DNA of 64,000 bases from Hemerocallis citrina (Eukaryota > Streptophyta > Magnoliopsida > Asparagales > Asphodelaceae). The stretch is from NCBI GenBank assembly GCA_017893485.1, contig CM030363.1, forward strand, positions 87,437,730 to 87,501,729, written 5' to 3'. The translations under genes and the position numbers were made by a program. Position 1 is the stretch's first letter. Every line of letters begins with the position of its first letter. This document shows, one piece after another, positions 11,021 through 21,644 of this stretch. The notes under the pieces are model-generated. The model did no database searches and was not told where the DNA came from. It saw only the letters and a list, made by a program, of their open reading frames with translations.

Positions 11021-11239
11021 TTATATTAATTTTGTTGTTTTTATTTTTGTTTGTTTAATATATGAATTAGTAGCTCCTATATCGACAAGGACTATTTGCT
11101 TGTTCCATTTACCATTGTCGTAACATTCTAATTCTATCTTAAATTGGTTATTATTTTGGTTATCTAGTGTATTTATTATTCGCATCAGTTTTAATGCTTG
11201 TTGTTTGTTTCTTATTGATAATAATCTCTTTCCAAACAT
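11021..11239 (-). pseudogene. Caulimovirid aspartic protease remnant
   Basis: A 72-codon stretch with the motif VDIGATNSYI where retroviral-type proteases have D-T/S-G-A. The second position of the catalytic triad is Ile instead of Thr or Ser, which should destroy activity. It lies between the coat-protein-like and RT segments, the normal caulimovirid order. Weak frame continuity on both sides. Confidence 0.6.
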
Positions 11240-11381
11240 TATTTGTGGTGTTTTTCCTTTCGTAATATCTTTAGCTTTGTTAAAGTCAAATTCTATTTAA
11301 TTTGGTATGGCCATTTCAGGATTTTCTCCAGTTGGTTTGTATCTTATTATTTCTCGAAATAATGGTTCTATTTTGAAGTTA

Positions 11382-11573
11382 TCATCTATTTTTTACTTTA
11401 TGCTTACTTGTAAACGCATAAATATTTCTTATGTGTATACTCATAACATTACTCTTTTCTATCATTTCTATTCCTGATAATCTATGGTACTTGACCAAAC
11501 TTTTGTCTTTATTTTCTTCTGCCATGCTTATAGAGAAATTAGGTTTTATTGTAAATTTTATTTTTTGGTACAT
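11382..11573 (-). pseudogene. Polyprotein fragment between coat protein and protease
   Basis: A 63-codon open stretch on the viral strand that keeps the viral base composition. It carries no motif I know. Its position makes it likely linker or protease N-terminal sequence of the viral polyprotein. Confidence 0.3.
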
Positions 11574-11705
11574 TAAGTTTTCTTATACTCTTCTTATTAT
11601 GGCATCTTGTGTACTTAATATTATTCTATCATCCATTAAGTATATTTTTCTGGGGGGTATTTATTCCTTCCTAAACATAAGGTTTTATTATTATATGTAC
11701 TGCTC

Positions 11706-12571
11706 CTAAATGTATATGTCGTAATGTTTTTCTAGTTTTCTCACTATTTTTTTTTTCATTTCTTGTCTTATTATTCTTTTTGTTATCAATGAAATAATAG
11801 TTTTTCCTTGAGCTTGTTCTATGTCTATAGGTTGTTCATTATTTCTCGCTATTAATATAGTATTTCTTTTTATTTCAAATATTGGAAGTTTAAATATCTC
11901 TTTCGAATTTTTGTCTTGCTTAGTTGTTCTTATTTTATTATATTTTTGTATGTCAAAACTCATTCTTTCTCTTAATTCTTCATTATTTTCTTCTCTTTCT
12001 AATTGTTCTCCTATTTCTGTTATTTTTGTTATTATATTTATTTCGTATTCCTCTATTTTATCTTTACTACTTTCTCTATTTTCTTCCATTACCATTATTT
12101 CTTCATCTTCACTTATGTCTGACCAGCCTTCCTCATATTCTATGGGTTCATAGTTTATATTATTCATTTCTTCAATTTCTTCTACGTATTTTACATTTTT
12201 TTTCTTCATTCTCTTAGGACAATTTAGGAATATATGTCTTACTTTTCCACATATATAACAATTACATTTCTTTGGAATTTTTGGAAATTGTTTATTTTTA
12301 TTTATTCTTTTGAAATATCTTTTATAGGTTTTTTATATCTCTTAAAAGTTTTTCTGTATTTTTGTTTATATTTTTGCATTTTGTGTTTGCGTCTTTTTGT
12401 ATAATTATAGTTATTATTATATCCCCAATGATTTGGTTTTGCTTCTTCACAACAAATTTTTTGTTTATATGTTGTATAGTATTTTATAGTTGAACTAGCT
12501 TCTTGGCACATTTTATCCAATATAGTAAATAAATTAAGAGATAATCGCCTTAGATATTTTGGACATGTCAC
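11706..12571 (-). pseudogene. Caulimovirid coat-protein region with zinc finger
   Basis: At 12219-12266 the minus strand encodes CNCYICGKVRHIFLNC. This is the C-X-C-X2-C-X4-H-X4-C finger diagnostic of caulimovirid coat proteins, used for RNA packaging. Just upstream (12302-12571) is a very basic Lys/Arg/Tyr-rich segment, and downstream a strongly acidic 167-codon tail, the usual basic-finger-acidic layout. The N-terminal part is displaced to beyond 12817 by a LINE fragment, and several frame breaks are present. Confidence 0.75.
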
Positions 12572-12816
12572 AAGTAGACCTAGTAGTGCCCCCGTTAGAA
12601 AGTGTAATTTATTAAGTATTGAGGGTAGAGTTAGGGGTATGGGGAGACCTAAACTTACTTGGATGGAAATAGTGAAAAAACATATGATAGTTTGTGGCCT
12701 TATAGAAAATACTGCGCTAAACCGAGCATAATGAAAAACCAGGATTCATATAGCCGACCCCAACTATTTGGAAAATAGGCTTTGTTGTTGTTGTTCTTGT
12801 TGTTGTTGTTGTTGTT
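12530..12816 (+). mobile_element. RTE-clade LINE 3' end inserted in the viral coat region
   Basis: The plus strand encodes the typical C-terminal end of plant RTE-type LINEs: a RLRYFGHV block, RVRGMGRPKLTW and ALNRA. A short 3' UTR with CCGACCCCAACTATTTGGA follows, then a (TTG)n tail at about 12783-12816. It is strongly 5'-truncated. A (TTG)n tail and this UTR are characteristic of plant RTE elements. Target-site duplication not resolved. Confidence 0.8.
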
Positions 12817-12949
12817 ATAATCTTTTACAAATTGTGTTCTATATATCATAAACTATCTGTTTCTGGTTTTACTTTCTCATTTATATATGCACTACATATA
12901 TTTATACTCAATGGATTTAGTAGTTTTAGGAAAAATGAGTCCAAAATTG

Positions 12950-13390
12950 GACTATTTCTTCTTTTGTATAATAACTATCTTAGAAACATTCTCTGAATGC
13001 AAAAACATAGTTTTCGAAATGACACATATCACATATTTATGGATTACTTAGTTTCCATTTTGCTTGATTCTTTTTATATATATTTTGCTTTTTTGTTTTT
13101 TCATAAATATTGAATTCTGTTCTTATTGCTATATCATATTTTGTAATTATTTCTTTTAGTCATAAGGTTATTTGTGTTGAATTTTATTCCGTTCCTTTGT
13201 CATCAATTGGTCTTAATTTACTGATGTTATTTCTTTCTTCTTTTGTTATGCCTAATTCTTCTCCTGTGTCCTCTGTTAGATATCTACTTATTTCTTTTAT
13301 GTTGTTATTAATAATTTTTAAGTCTCTTCTTATACTTCTTTCAAATTCTGGGCCATTATAACTTTCCTCTAATTCTTGAATATTTATCAT
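12950..13390 (-). pseudogene. N-terminal coat/polyprotein segment of the caulimovirid
   Basis: An open stretch at 13184-13390, followed by sequence with stops down to about 12950, has viral composition and a highly charged character. It continues in a shifted frame from the 13413-13742 ORF, so it belongs to the same polyprotein. I recognise no catalytic motif. It was separated from the zinc finger part by the LINE at 12530-12816. Confidence 0.45.
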
Positions 13391-13412
13391 ATTAACCTCA
13401 TTCCATACTAAC

Positions 13413-13742
13413 TTAACTCCTAGAATTTAATATTTTGTATGCTAGTAGGTGTTGGTAATACCAACTTGCTTCTTTGTTCTTATAATCTAGTACTTTGTAT
13501 GCTATTACTTTTTGTATCTCCTTAGGTAGTTTTTCAGTTACTCTATTGGTTGTTAATAAATATTCTGATGTTTCCTTATCAGTTATATACTTGCTTTCTA
13601 TCAATCTTTTATCAGCGTGTCTTATTTTAAAATTTAAAATGTTTTTAATCTTAGTTTCTTTATTTTTTGTAAAATATCCAGTTTTTAAATAGTGTAGTGA
13701 ATTATGTAAATTTTTTGTTGGGATGTTGTGTAATAGCTTCAA
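13413..13742 (-). pseudogene. Upstream polyprotein segment of the caulimovirid
   Basis: A 109-codon ORF ending in a stop about 20 bp before a frame that continues into 13184-13390; a single-nucleotide shift separates them. In caulimovirid polyproteins the movement protein precedes the coat protein, so this may be its C-terminal part. That is inference from position. The viral sequence ends shortly beyond 13745, next to a fold-back element. Confidence 0.4.
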
Positions 13743-13780
13743 TGGTAGGGTTTTTTATAGAAAATTTACAGAGGTGTCTT

Positions 13781-13974
13781 CTATTCATAAAAGTAATACT
13801 ACACCTACTACCAAATCTACTACTTTTCTCTTTACTACCTTAGGTGGTACACTATTAGTGGACGTTATTGTAGAATAGGTGGTAAAAATATCCAATAATA
13901 GTGTGTCACTTAAGGTAGTAATAGAGAAAATAGTTGATTTAGTAGTAGGTGTATCATTACCCATTTGTGAATAG
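13781..13974. mobile_element. Fold-back MITE
   Basis: A 194-bp element that is almost wholly an inverted repeat: arms of about 90 bp at each end pair with few mismatches around a short centre near 13878. Arms start CTATTCA and include TACACCTACTAC and TACTACCTTA blocks. It has no coding capacity. The superfamily is not clear from the ends, and I could not fix a target-site duplication. Confidence 0.7.
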
Positions 13975-14099
13975 TTTTTAAAATGTCTTATTTTTGTAAA
14001 TGACTCACTCTCAACTAACTATAAATTCTCAATTTCTTAAAACTACCCGATAATTGCTCTAAGCTGTTGGATTTGTGATATTTCTTTTCCAACATTATA

Positions 14100-14287
14100 T
14101 CTCTAATCTCTAATGTTATAATGGGAGAAGGCTTTAGTGTCATTTGTCATTTTGTCATTCTACCAATATATGCAACACACGTACATAAACTAATATAAAT
14201 GAGGTTTCCAGTTCAAATCTTCCATACATCACAGTTTTTATTTTTATTTTTTGAAATTATTAAAATGTGCATCGCATAAATTACTAG
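14100..14287 (+). mobile_element. Helitron-like short non-autonomous element, copy 2
   Basis: Begins TCTCTAAT after A and ends CTAG before T. It shares the block TATAATGGGAGAAGG, TTTAGTGT and the 3' GTGCATCGCA..TTACTAG end with the copy at 6068-6252, and is nearly the same length (188 versus 185 bp). The 3' hairpin is weaker here. Two copies agreeing at both ends support the element boundaries. Confidence 0.65.
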
Positions 14288-14874
14288 TAATTTATTAAGT
14301 AAAAGGGCATTTATGGTCATTGAAATATATCTTTAATTTCTCTCGCCTAGTTTCCTGACCATGTATGATGGAAACCAAACTAAGGGGCTTGGATTTTTGT
14401 GTTATGGTGTTAGACATCGGTAGCGGCAGTAGGTGTAGAGGTACCCACTGGGGTTTTTAGATTTAAATCTTTCCCGGTCAATTGTCATAATTTATTTTAC
14501 ATTTTTAAATATTTTGAAGTTGAGAGACGGAAGAATAAGAAGAGAATGAAAATCGCCAGATATCATTAAAAACAAAAATAATAAAAGGAAACAATTACCA
14601 TAAGATATCACATAGATCAGACAATGTTTCAGATAAATCTAGTGGTTATTTATACTTTCTAAATCATATCATAACCTCATTCCTAAATAGGGCCTAGAGA
14701 TGTTCTTAAAATGGGCTTCACATTCTAGTAAGCATTATACTTTCAGTTACAATGACCCCCTAAGTCATAACACATACATCAGGAAAGATGAGATGAGCCA
14801 TGGCCATGACAAGAGCTGCACAGAGTAGAACTTTTTCTGATGATAACCACCACAACAGGAAATGACACCTTTGG
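14288..14874. other. Non-coding stretch upstream of the LINE
   Basis: AT-rich sequence with no feature I can support. It is the pre-insertion flank of the LINE; the 19-bp target at its end is duplicated at 43023-43041. Confidence 0.5.
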
Positions 14875-14893
14875 AATACATTACACTAGTTTA
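14875..14893. repeat. 19-bp target-site duplication of the LINE, left copy
   Basis: AATACATTACACTAGTTTA, repeated exactly at 43023-43041 after the A-rich LINE tail. A duplication this long with an A-rich 3' end is the mark of target-primed reverse transcription. Confidence 0.9.
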
Positions 14894-15800
14894 AAAAAGC
14901 GAAGCAAAAAAAAATGGAGCTCCTACCTAACCCAACTCCCTCTCCCTTACCGACTCTCATCTCCAACGACTGAACCTCATCCAATCTGTCTCTCACCAGA
15001 GTTTTCTTCTCGTTCTCTAACCTCACTTCCTCTTCCCTTCGCCTTCATGTCTTTGACCTTGCTGTCGGTTCTTGAGCTCAGTGGGTGCAGGCCCAATGAG
15101 GGGGTCCGCCACCCACCAACGCCAACACCTACTACCACCACAGCTGCTGCTCCACCTCCAGCACCAACTTCCACCTTTGTACCCCAACAGCAACATCTTC
15201 CACCCGTGCTGCCTACTGAAGTGAACATCCCAGTCCCCCATCTGGTGGCCCCCCGATAGATGATCCCACATCCTCTGGAGAGAAGAGATCATGAGCTCAG
15301 ACGTGTTTGCTCCCCGACGCGTGCACACCAACGTCGTGAGGGGAGGAACTACGATCATCATCGCCCCGAACAACTTCACCAATAAGAGAAGTCTTACGGA
15401 GGAAGGGCCCAACGATGGGTCCTCCTACCGGCCAGTATAGGCATAAGAACACCCCACCGTTACAGCTCCATCACCACCACCCCAAGGGCCACATTCAGAG
15501 AGATATCGATAATGTTTCACACAGGCAACATCACACTCCCACCAACACCAACACCAACTCCAAACCATTGTACCAACCACGTCTTCAACCACAGCAACCC
15601 TCAATGAAACATTACCTTCACCCGTCTGACCCCCCCACCACCACAACTCCCACAGGGAGCCAAAATGCCATGACCACCCTCCCCAATCCCACCAACATCA
15701 CCATTTCCCATCTGGCCCCCTCCATCACCACAACACTCGCAGGGAGCCAAAAGGCCAGGATCACCCTCCACAATCCCACCATGAATCATGACTAAATACC
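14894..15800 (+). other. LINE 5' region, C-rich
   Basis: Begins with an A-rich stretch followed by C- and Pro/Thr-codon-rich sequence with many CCACC repeats. Open frames on both strands here are by-products of the skewed composition. It may include 5' UTR and the Pro-rich N-terminus of ORF1; I cannot fix the ORF1 start. A C10 run sits at 15806-15817. Confidence 0.5.
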
Positions 15801-17663
15801 ATGACCCCCCCCCCCCCCAATCCCATCACCTACCATCCCGCAATTCCAACACCTTTGGAGAGCCCAACAACTAAATTCAACGCCAAGCGAGACCCTCAAG
15901 GGGCCATTGAAGTTGGGTACCCGGCGACAAGGAGAGCGAGGGGCAGTGGGTTCAGGTGCGGGGTAAGAAACACAAAAATGAGACCATTTCCACTCACCAT
16001 CAAGATGTTCAGCTCCAACACCAGAAGAAGCAGAGGAAAGGCAAGTGCAAGCCAGCCCCGTGTTTCAATTGCGGAGACCTAGGCCATTACAGGAGTGAGT
16101 GCACCAAAGAAGTACGGTGCCTCAAATACATGAAGTGGGGGCATCTCTCTTACGTGTGCACTAATGTGGTGGAAACCCAAAGTGATGAAGAGCGTCCAGT
16201 TGGTCGGGGGAGATCTCTGACCACCCCACAATTATCCGATTAGCGAAGAGCCTGGAGGTCATTAAAAACGAAGAACGATGGTTGTGGCAATGGTGTGTGA
16301 TTGCCAAAGTTAAAGCAGGAAGGCCGTCGAAGACACACCTCACACAAGCGCTTATTGAAAAATGGCCGATGAGAGCCGATAGAGACTGGGTTGCTAAGAA
16401 GTTATGCCATTTGCAATTTTTGGTCTCATTCCCCTCACCGAAGAAAGTCAAAGATGTTGTAAGCTTGGGGATTGTTGACTTTCGACATTTCCAAGTCGAG
16501 TTCAGTGCTTGGACGCCGACATTCGGAGCTAAACTCCCACAGGGAGAAAAATTCTGGGTTTGGATTCATAACGTACCCTTGCACTTTTGGAAGAGGGAAG
16601 CTCTTCAAGAGATAGTTGCAGAGTTCAGGAGTGTAGAAGAGATAGATGAGAATACGGTGCGACAGTCGGAGTTAGTCTCGGCAAGGGTACTTATCAGAAG
16701 CACTGACATCTCCTTGATGCCGCGCTTCGCCAAGGTGTATTCCTTTGAAGAGTCGTATCTTGTCAGGTTTGTGCTAGACAAGAGAGTAGATTCACCAAAG
16801 GAACAAGCGGCTAGCATCTCTCCCGAGACTAATACAACCCTCAGAGATCACAGGACATACAAGCAAGTGGTCTCGCCAACAAAATGCCTCACAATAGATG
16901 GGTCTCATGAAGTGGAAAGGGCTCACCGGGAGATTCTCAAGGCGGTAATGGGGCAGGGACAGTGCCAAGAGGCTCCGACAGAAGGGACTCGGCCAAAAAT
17001 AGACCCTCCGTACAAAGAAGCTCGAGGCAGGAGTCTCGCCGTCAAACCCAACGGTCAAAAGTCCTATCGAACCTTCAACTCGCCGGATCAAACGGTGGTA
17101 CGACTTAACACCCCTATTTCGGAGGAAAGCGCTGTGGCTCAGAGGGGAGGGACAGGGCTTACAGAGCCCAAAAAGGGAAAAACTTCACTTTGCAGCAACA
17201 TGTAGGCTCCGAGACAGGAGTTGGTGAAGGACACCTCCAGTCTGGGGCAGTTGGCTAACGAAAGAGCACTGTCGACCAAAGAGTGGGTGACAAAGAACTG
17301 GTTTTCAACAGAAAAGGAGAAAGGAGCCCCTCTGAAGCAAGCGCGACAAGAAGTGGAGAACTCACTGGGAAAATGACGAGCGAGGACCTGCTCAATCTCA
17401 GGAAAAAGAGCCCAAAGGAGAGCGAGGTTGGCGCTGAGGGAGTGGGTAACAAAGGAAGGTTTTTGGAGGTAGCCAGATTTGGGAATGAAGACAAGAGTGA
17501 AGAAGAAGGGTTTGTCGCCTTGGTATTGAAAGAAAAGGAAAAAGGAGCTTTAAAAGCCTCTTTAATCACGCCGCTCGCGTCGTTTCAAGTGCCCTCTGAA
17601 CCTGCCGATACAACCACCAACCCCCTGTTGCCAGCTGGCATAGGGGGTATACCTACTGCCTAA
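15801..17663 (+). pseudogene. LINE ORF1: CCHC and DUF4283-like RNA-binding protein
   Basis: At about 16050-16165 lie two zinc knuckles. The first (CFNCGDLGHYRSEC) is a standard CX2CX4HX4C. The second has lost its second Cys (CLKYMKWGHLSYVC). After a frameshift near 16220 the frame 16282-17205 encodes a DUF4283-like domain (KWPMRADRDWVAKKL, VWIHNVPLHFW) and a basic, Ser-rich tail; a further open piece follows at 17283-17663. ORF1 of plant L1s binds element RNA. Frameshifts and the lost Cys mark it as inactive. Confidence 0.75.
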
Positions 17664-18504
17664 GTCAAATCACTGGCTCGCTCTCCGTTCGAGACTACCG
17701 ATATGCTGGATCGCGGAGGATCTTTAGCGTTAGCCTCAAACGGTTCCAACGAGTGTGAGGTGAAGCATCCGCTATTTACTAGCGTTATTGGGCCCAAAGA
17801 GGGGCCCAAAATGCACTCTACTGCCTCTGGGGCCTGTAAATCTACTTTTTTGAACAATCGGACAATTTTTTAGACGGGTAGCGGGCCCATTGAGGGGACC
17901 ACAACGAATAACTCCACCAGTATATTTGGGTCGTCAGCCTGCGGGCTCAATAAGGAGTCCGCAACAAGAGAGACTGCTCCACAACTAGCAGCTCAGCATA
18001 CATATAGTGATGAGGACCTGGAAGGGCGCCTAAACCTAGACGAAGAATTCGTATTCACAGATGAGGAGTCAGAGGATTTATAATTCATCGCTAACACACA
18101 GATGTTGCCAGAAATGGTTCTATCCACACTCCCAGAGTCAGTACCTACAATTAGTTCTGGTACAACACACAGGAAGGTTGGGTTCAGAGTGCAGCGTTCA
18201 CCCAAGAGAGCTCATATGGAGTCCTTGGATGACTACCTTGAAGTAGCGGCGGCAGTTATTTAACAACTATATTAAATTTCATGTCAGACTCTAATGTTTT
18301 TTTGCTAGCTAAAATATGTGGGTTAGAGGTGTGTGACACAGAGCGCAGTGCATTACTACTCAATAAAATTAGGGGTTGGGAAACTGAGAGGGTTAAGACT
18401 AGTTATGAGAACGCCCTAGGAAATAGCGCTGGGTCGACAGACATCCCCGAGGATGTAGTCGGCCCCACACCCACACCAACGATCACCGAAGACACTGTCC
18501 CCCA
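17664..18504 (+). other. ORF1 tail and spacer of the LINE
   Basis: Decayed C-terminal ORF1 sequence on the plus strand with stops in all frames, leading to the ORF2 start at 18505. No separate feature recognised. Confidence 0.4.
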
Positions 18505-21350
18505 ATGAATACACTATTGTGGAATGTTAGGGGGCAAGGGGATAGGGGGAAGAGATATATGGTAAGGGACGTCATTTGCAATTCCAATGCAGAAGTGGTA
18601 GGGTTGCAGAAGACCAAACTCCAGCACGAGCTCAAACTTAAAAGAATCGGAGGTAACCGAATTAAAGAATGGGTGTTACGACCGTCAGCTGGAGCCTCAG
18701 GAGGGATTGCTATCGGGTTCAACTCGGATATTCTCTCTTGCATGGATGTGTACAGTGGAATGTTCTCCCTGACTACCCGACTTAAGCGACGGTCCGATGA
18801 TTGGGTGCAGACGGTGACTGTTGTTTACGGGCCAAATGTGGCTACAGACCGAGATGCCTTTTGGCGAGAACTTGTCGACATTCAACAACGTTGGTCGGGG
18901 GCCTGGATTGTTAGGGGGGACTTCAACATCACTAGATTTTCTTTTGAGCACAAGGGAAGAGACTCTAGTGACAGACACAGAGAGGAGTTCATTAGAGTGA
19001 TTACGGAATTAGAGCTGATCGATGTCCCAAGCAATGACAGACTATTCACTTGGTCTAATATGCAAGTGGCTCCGATTATGGCCAAGTTGGACAGGATTTT
19101 AGTCTCGTTGGAATGGGAAGATGAATGTCCGCTAGCTTCACCTAGGTCAATCCCTAGACCCACATCAGATCATACCCCGATCCTTCTCGATGTGGGGGTG
19201 CGTGGAGCCCACAGGCCACGGAAGTTCAGATTTGAGAAGGCTTGGCTGGAAATTCAGGGAATTCATCACATGGTAATGGAGAATTGGGTGCTCCCAACTG
19301 CTGGCAGGGACGCGGCATCCCGATGGTGTGAAAAAATCCACAAACTGAGAAAGAGGCTACGCAGATGGAATCGGTCTAGATTCTCGACCATCTGGCAGGC
19401 AAAAGACTCATTTCTGGAAGGAATTGATGAGCTTGAAAGGGTGGAGGAGACGAGAGTTCTGACACAGGAAGAAAGAAGCAAGCTACTAGAACTTCGAGAA
19501 AATGTCGCCAATTTGTACAAGTTGGAAGAGATCAAGTGGCAACAAAGATCAAGAATTTCGTGGCTCAAAGAGGGAGATGCGAATACGGCCTACTTCCACC
19601 GTGTGGCAAGCGCAAGACGTAGATCCAATATCGTCCTCTCACTTCAGACGGAGACGAGAACACTGCAAGACAAAAATGCGATCTCCGCAACCTTCCTGAA
19701 TTACTACAAGGGCCTCTTTGGAAGAAAGAATGATTTCAGGATCCCAATGAGGGAGGATTATTAGCAGGAATACAAGAGTGATTCAACGCAAATTTTATCC
19801 TCTCTGGAGGCACCTTTTACGGAAATGGAAGTGAAAAAGGCCATCAACCAAACAGGTGCAGACAAATCTCCTGGTCCAGACGGTTTTCCAATGATGTTCT
19901 TCCAAGTGTTCTGGGATAAAATTAAAGGGGACAATATGGCACTGATGGAGGAATTTTTTCATAGCAATCTCAGATTGGGCATGTTCAATTTTGCGGAAGT
20001 GGTCCTCATACCCAAGCGGGAGGAGTCTAAGCGCGTGGGGGGATTTTAGACCAATTAGCCTCATCAACTGCTCGGTGAAGATCATCACAAAGGTCCTGGC
20101 CATCTGCCTGGGGAGTATAATGGATAGTATAATCAGCAAAACCTAGACAGGCTTCATCAAGGGCAGATGTATCGTGGATTGTGTGGCCACTGCTGAACAA
20201 GTTATCAACCACTGTCATAAGAGCAATTCTAAGAACTTCCTCCTAAAACTGGATTTTGAGAAGGCATACGACTCTATTGATTGGGAGTGTTTGTTAGAGG
20301 CGCTCAGAGGGCGAGGATTCGGGGATAAATGAATTAGATGGATCAAACAGTGTTTACTCACTAGTAAGATGACAATATCGGTGAATGGGAGACCAGGACC
20401 GCCATTTCCTTGCAAGAAAGGACTCCGGCAAGGGAATCCTTTATCCCCGCTGCTATTCACGATCGTAGCAGATGTGCTTAGAGGGATGTTAGACAACTAC
20501 CGAAAAAAGGGTTAGATTACGCCCGTGGCCAGCAGCAACTCCAATCATAGGTGCATAATTCTCCAGTACGCTGATGACACCCTACTCTTTGGAAATGGGA
20601 CCCGATCAGAAACAGTTTACTTTAAAGGAGCCCTCTACTGTTTCGAAGCCTGGTCAGATCTCCGGATAAACTTCCACAAGAGTGCACTGATTCCCATTTC
20701 ACTCCCCGATGAAGAAGCGCGGGAACATGCCACCATATTAAACTGTGTGAGGACTGAGTTTCCAATCAAATACTTAGGGCTTCCACTCAAGCCAGGGAAA
20801 CTAACTAAGTCAGATTGGCTGCCTATAATTGACAGGGTGGAGGATAGACTAGCTGGCTGGAAAGGAAAATTGCTTTTGCTAGGAGGAAGAGTTGTACTTA
20901 TCAACACAGTACTGTCTAATCTGTCCATCTACTACATGTCATTTTTTGAGCTCCCTAAGTTGGTTATCCAAAGGATTGACCGAATCCGAAAATGATTCCT
21001 TTGGAAAGGGGCAGATTCGAATAAGGGAGGTTACCACCTGATCAAATGGAATATCGCTTGCATAAAAAAGAAGCATGGAGGGCTTGGCATCATCGACCTT
21101 AGGGATATGAATCTTGCCCTTTTAGGAAAATGGTGGTGGAAGGTTTTTCACCACAGTGGGGAAGGATGGGAGGATTTCATTCAACCATACCTGTGAGGAA
21201 AAGGCACGAGAAACCTGGGCTTCCGAGTAGGGTCTAAGGTTTCACGATTCTGGAAAGGAATTACCAAAGCTAGCGGGCCGTTCAGTTCAGCAGTGATGTC
21301 AACTATCGGGAATGGGCGGTCCACCAGATTTTGGTAGGACAAATGGTGTG
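18505..21350 (+). pseudogene. LINE ORF2: endonuclease and reverse transcriptase
   Basis: The frame from ATG 18505 to 19764 encodes an APE-type endonuclease with LLWNVRG, GDFNI and SDHTPI. The catalytic-motif QETK reads QKTK, so the conserved Glu is lost. After TAG at 19762-19764 the frame continues into RT (SPGPDGF), shifts near 20040, and goes on with NCSVKIITKVLA, DFEKAYDSIDW, LRQGNPLSPLLF (Asp usual in place of Asn) and YADDT at about 20565. Further stops interrupt at about 20143, 20330, 20514 and 20993, and past 21190 and 21335. The protein would nick the target and prime cDNA synthesis. The C-terminal part is at 41933-42748. Confidence 0.9.
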
Positions 21351-21355
21351 GTGCA
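21351..21355. repeat. TSD GTGCA of the giant TG..CA element, left copy
   Basis: GTGCA directly precedes TGTAATATCC and is repeated at 41928-41932 after GCGCTACA. Removing one copy restores the LINE reading frame. Confidence 0.9.
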
Positions 21356-21644
21356 TGTAATATCCCGGACGGATATTACATTGTATAAATTTATTGTTAT
21401 TATTATTTTATTATTATTTTGTTTTTAATCCCAAAATTGAAATATTTTGGTGATTTTCACCCGGTTTGTTCATAGACATTATCTGTACCCAGATACCGGT
21501 CAGTATACATTCGTATTGTATCAAATGGGTACCGTGACCATCCGAACTAATAATAAAATTTATTTTATTATTATTTCAGAAATTAAATCATTTTTATATG
21601 GGTTATGCAAAGATTTTTGGTATACGCATATATATACACACATG

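Larger units (their letters stand above)
7537..13745 (-). mobile_element. Endogenous caulimovirid (pararetrovirus) insertion, decayed and permuted
   Basis: On the minus strand the region carries, from high to low coordinates: two open stretches of unassigned N-terminal polyprotein, coat-protein-like sequence with a caulimovirid zinc finger, an aspartic protease remnant, a reverse transcriptase remnant with YVDD, two further ORFs, a plant-virus-type promoter with TATA and as-1-like sites, a leader with a poly(A) signal, and a new start-proximal segment. A promoter and leader lying downstream of the RT, followed by another start, is what a circular viral genome gives when opened at another point. 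No LTRs or integrase are present. The genus is uncertain; Florendovirus-like or Petuvirus-like are the options I would test. All frames are broken and no intact viral gene is present. Confidence 0.8.
14894..21355 (+). mobile_element. L1-type LINE, 5' segment (split element 14894-43022)
   Basis: The 5' 6.46 kb of a LINE whose 3' 1.09 kb resumes at 41933. It includes a long C-rich 5' region, ORF1 with CCHC knuckles and a DUF4283-like domain, and ORF2 with endonuclease and reverse transcriptase. The reading frame of ORF2 runs from WCGA at 21340-21355 straight into HTLKDTF at 41933. Reassembled length is about 7.55 kb, a full-length plant L1. Several stops are TGG-to-TGA/TAG changes, so it is an old, inactive copy. 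Confidence 0.9.

Noticed and set aside
10662..12217. Plus-strand ORFs rich in Leu, Phe, Ile and Ser that look like membrane proteins
   Set aside because: They are antisense shadows of the Lys/Asn/Glu-rich viral polyprotein; hydrophobic runs come from AT-rich complement.
14840..15795. Open frames of 120-139 codons on both strands in the C-rich LINE 5' region
   Set aside because: Low-complexity Pro/Thr/His or Gly/Val/Cys sequence from skewed composition; no domain and no agreement between frames.
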